DNA of 64,000 nucleotides from Bacteroidales bacterium (GTDB taxonomy: Bacteria > Bacteroidota > Bacteroidia > Bacteroidales > UBA10428): NCBI GenBank assembly GCA_016929525.1, contig JAFGIP010000062.1:1-64000 (forward strand), given 5' to 3'. The notes below the pieces were generated by a model, which saw only the letters and a program-made list of their open reading frames with translations, had not been told where the DNA came from and made no database searches. Shown one piece after another: positions 62,098 through 64,000 of the stretch (the stretch's first letter is position 1; each line of letters begins with the position of its first letter). The translations under genes and the position numbers were made by a program.

Positions 62098-64000
62098 ATG
62101 AATACATTTCTTAAAATACTTCTTTTACCACTAATTATTTTTCTATATACTGATAAAAGTAATTGTCTTAATGGCAATGATTTAACTCCTGAAATTATTG
62201 AATTATCAACATTAAAGGACAGTATTAGGTATTATTATTATAGAGGAGACTATGAGAAATCTGTATTTTTTGCCAGAAAAACTCGCGACCATACAATTAA
62301 ATATAGTTTATCAGATGAATTAGTAAAAAGTTTAAGAAACCTTGCTATTCAATATTACTACAATTGGGATTTTGATTCTGCTTTGTATGCACTATCAAGC
62401 GCAGAGAAAACTTTACTAAAAAGTGAGAGTATTGATCTCGGTTATTTAGGCAGATTATATTTCGATTTTGGCCGGATTAAATACACCGAAGGAAATCTAA
62501 TAATAGCTGAACAATATTACGAGAAAGCCATTGAATATTTAAGTCAGCTGGATGAGGATCCATATATAACATGGCTTTTATATGTATATTTATATCAAAG
62601 CCAGATTTTGGTTGTGAATAATAACCTCAGCAGTGCATTAGATTATTTATCCAGAAGTTATAAGATTGTTCAAAATAAGGTTAAGAATAAAGATGAGCTT
62701 TTGGTATTATACTATAACTATGCATCAGTAACATACGAACGGGCCGGTCTATTTGATGAGTTTTTATTATCAAATAGAAAAGCACTGGAAATTTCTTTAA
62801 AAGATTCTGTCAACAATATTTTTCATCTTGCAGTTCTTTATAACAATCTTGGAACGGGAAATATTTCAATAAACAATTTTTCTAAGGCACAATACTATTT
62901 AGATATTAGTTTAAATCTCTATAAATCTCTTGGATTTAAAGGTTCTTATCTGGGAGGTCTTTATAATAATTATGGGAAACTCTTTGAAAAAAAGAATGAT
63001 TATCACAAAGCCCTGACATATTATCAAATGGCTTTGCAGTATCTCGTAGATGAATTTTCAGATGAAGATTATTTAAAAAATCCGAATCTGGAAAACATAG
63101 CAGCAAAACTGGCGGTATTGGATATTCTTAAATCAAAATCGGCTTGTTTACATAAATTATTTTTGGAAGAATCAGATTTTAAATACCTTGATGCTGCATT
63201 ATCAACTTCGCAACTGGCTATCAGGATCATTGAAGATCTGCGAACAAGTTACCAGACATTTGAAAGTAAACTCAGGCTGGCCGAACTGGAAAATATTACT
63301 TTCAAAAATGGCCTTGCCATCTCTGTTTTAGCTTACCAGGTTACAAATAAGGAAGTGTATGCCAGAACAGCTTTTGAAATTTCCGAAAAAACCAAATCGG
63401 CAATTTTATTATCATCACTGCGGGAATTAAATGCAAAAAAATTTGGCGAAATACCTGAATACCTTTTAGCACAGGAAAAAAGAATAACAAAGAAAATAGA
63501 ATTCTATAAAGAAAACATATATGAAGAAGAGCAGAATGCAAAGCCCGACTCCTCCAAACTGAATATGTGGAAAAACTATCTGTTTGATTTCCAAAGACAG
63601 CACGAGGAACTGATAAAGAAATTTGAAACTGAGTATCCGAATTATTACTCACTTAAGTACGATAATTCGGTTGTAAGTTCTGCTGAGCTTTCCAAATCGT
63701 TAAAAAGGGGGTCAACCGTGCTGGAATATGTAATATCGGATAGTGCCCTTTATACTTTCGTTGTCAGTAATTCTAAGTTTAAGCTTCATATACAGCACAT
63801 TGATGAAACATTTTTTATCGGTGTAAATGAATTTCTGAATGAGTACCAAAAATTTGACTTCAGTAAACAATCACTTAGTGGTTTTACTTCATATTGCTGG
63901 AACAGTAAAGCGTTGTATGATATTCTGATAAAACCCATGAAATCCGATATCAATGGAAAACACATTATTATCATTCCCGATGATATTCTTTCTTACGTAC
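62098..64000 (+). CDS. TPR-CHAT protein, truncated by the window end
   Basis: ATG at 62098; the frame is open to the last base, so at least 634 residues are seen and the C terminus is missing. An N-terminal signal peptide (about 1-22) is followed by TPR repeats (about 45-420, such as AEQYYEKAIEYL and LYNNYGKLFEKKNDYHKALTYYQMAL). A CHAT domain begins near residue 530 (STVLEYVISDSALYTFVVS), with LYDILIKPMKSDINGKHIIIIPDDIL. The caspase-like His/Cys residues would lie beyond the window. It diverges from the peptide cassette. A -7-like TACTTTAG (62072-62079) precedes it. Confidence 0.88.
   Translation, partial: MNTFLKILLLPLIIFLYTDKSNCLNGNDLTPEIIELSTLKDSIRYYYYRGDYEKSVFFARKTRDHTIKYSLSDELVKSLRNLAIQYYYNWDFDSALYALSSAEKTLLKSESIDLGYLGRLYFDFGRIKYTEGNLIIAEQYYEKAIEYLSQLDEDPYITWLLYVYLYQSQILVVNNNLSSALDYLSRSYKIVQNKVKNKDELLVLYYNYASVTYERAGLFDEFLLSNRKALEISLKDSVNNIFHLAVLYNNLGTGNISINNFSKAQYYLDISLNLYKSLGFKGSYLGGLYNNYGKLFEKKNDYHKALTYYQMALQYLVDEFSDEDYLKNPNLENIAAKLAVLDILKSKSACLHKLFLEESDFKYLDAALSTSQLAIRIIEDLRTSYQTFESKLRLAELENITFKNGLAISVLAYQVTNKEVYARTAFEISEKTKSAILLSSLRELNAKKFGEIPEYLLAQEKRITKKIEFYKENIYEEEQNAKPDSSKLNMWKNYLFDFQRQHEELIKKFETEYPNYYSLKYDNSVVSSAELSKSLKRGSTVLEYVISDSALYTFVVSNSKFKLHIQHIDETFFIGVNEFLNEYQKFDFSKQSLSGFTSYCWNSKALYDILIKPMKSDINGKHIIIIPDDILSYV

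Overview
The window looks like chromosomal DNA of a low-GC Bacteroidetes bacterium, most like Bacteroidales/Marinilabiliales. I infer this from three things. First, promoters match the Bacteroidetes pattern TTTG - about 19 nt - TAnnTTTG, with an exact example in front of rpsF. Second, it carries family-level markers: DUF4293, the GYDIA-type GHMP kinase, Bacteroidetes-type LptD, and the neighbourhood zapA - 6S-like RNA - rny. Third, Shine-Dalgarno sequences are weak and several genes appear to start with TTG or GTG. No database search was possible, so the taxonomy and family names rest on motif recognition.

Layout. 0-4.5 kb: dnaX, a small HTH/repeat protein, and the ribosomal operon rpsF-rpsR-rplI. 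4.5-11 kb: an envelope block of ridA and lptD (minus) divergent from an amidase, an MCE/MlaD protein, a stand-alone GroES-like protein and a YiiX-like papain-fold protein (plus), then tRNA-Arg(ACG). 11-18.5 kb: three histidine kinases, including a 1456-residue MASE1/multi-PAS hybrid whose end overlaps a REC-kinase gene. 18.6-26.8 kb: an AsmA-like protein with a coiled-coil tail, rplS, a C69 peptidase, anmK and an M23 peptidase. 26.8-32.5 kb: a ZapB-like coiled-coil protein, zapA, a 6S-like RNA, rny, a SirB1-like protein and transketolase. 33-40 kb: DUF4293, pyrB-pyrI, yigZ, dnaA, a DUF1972 glycosyltransferase and phosphofructokinase.

40-50 kb is a minus-strand run that joins leucine catabolism to the mevalonate pathway. 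Its order is methylcrotonyl-CoA carboxylase beta, methylglutaconyl-CoA hydratase, carboxylase alpha, acyl-CoA dehydrogenase, HMG-CoA reductase, GYDIA kinase, diphosphomevalonate decarboxylase and mevalonate kinase. The products suggest that HMG-CoA made from leucine carbon is reduced to mevalonate and taken on to isopentenyl diphosphate. The reductase lies 6 nt behind the dehydrogenase, and the genes after it overlap.

50-64 kb is accessory-like: a NUMOD1-like small protein, pdxB, an unknown alpha-helical protein and a five-PAS histidine kinase. A minus-strand set follows that looks like a secreted-peptide cassette. It holds a 43-codon gene for a double-glycine-leader peptide (61768-61899), a membrane TPR protein, a soluble histidine kinase, a C39-peptidase ABC exporter with intact catalytic residues, and a HlyD-type adaptor. 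Divergent from it, a TPR-CHAT protein runs off the window end. The cassette with its predicted 11-residue mature peptide is the best candidate for an undescribed system here.
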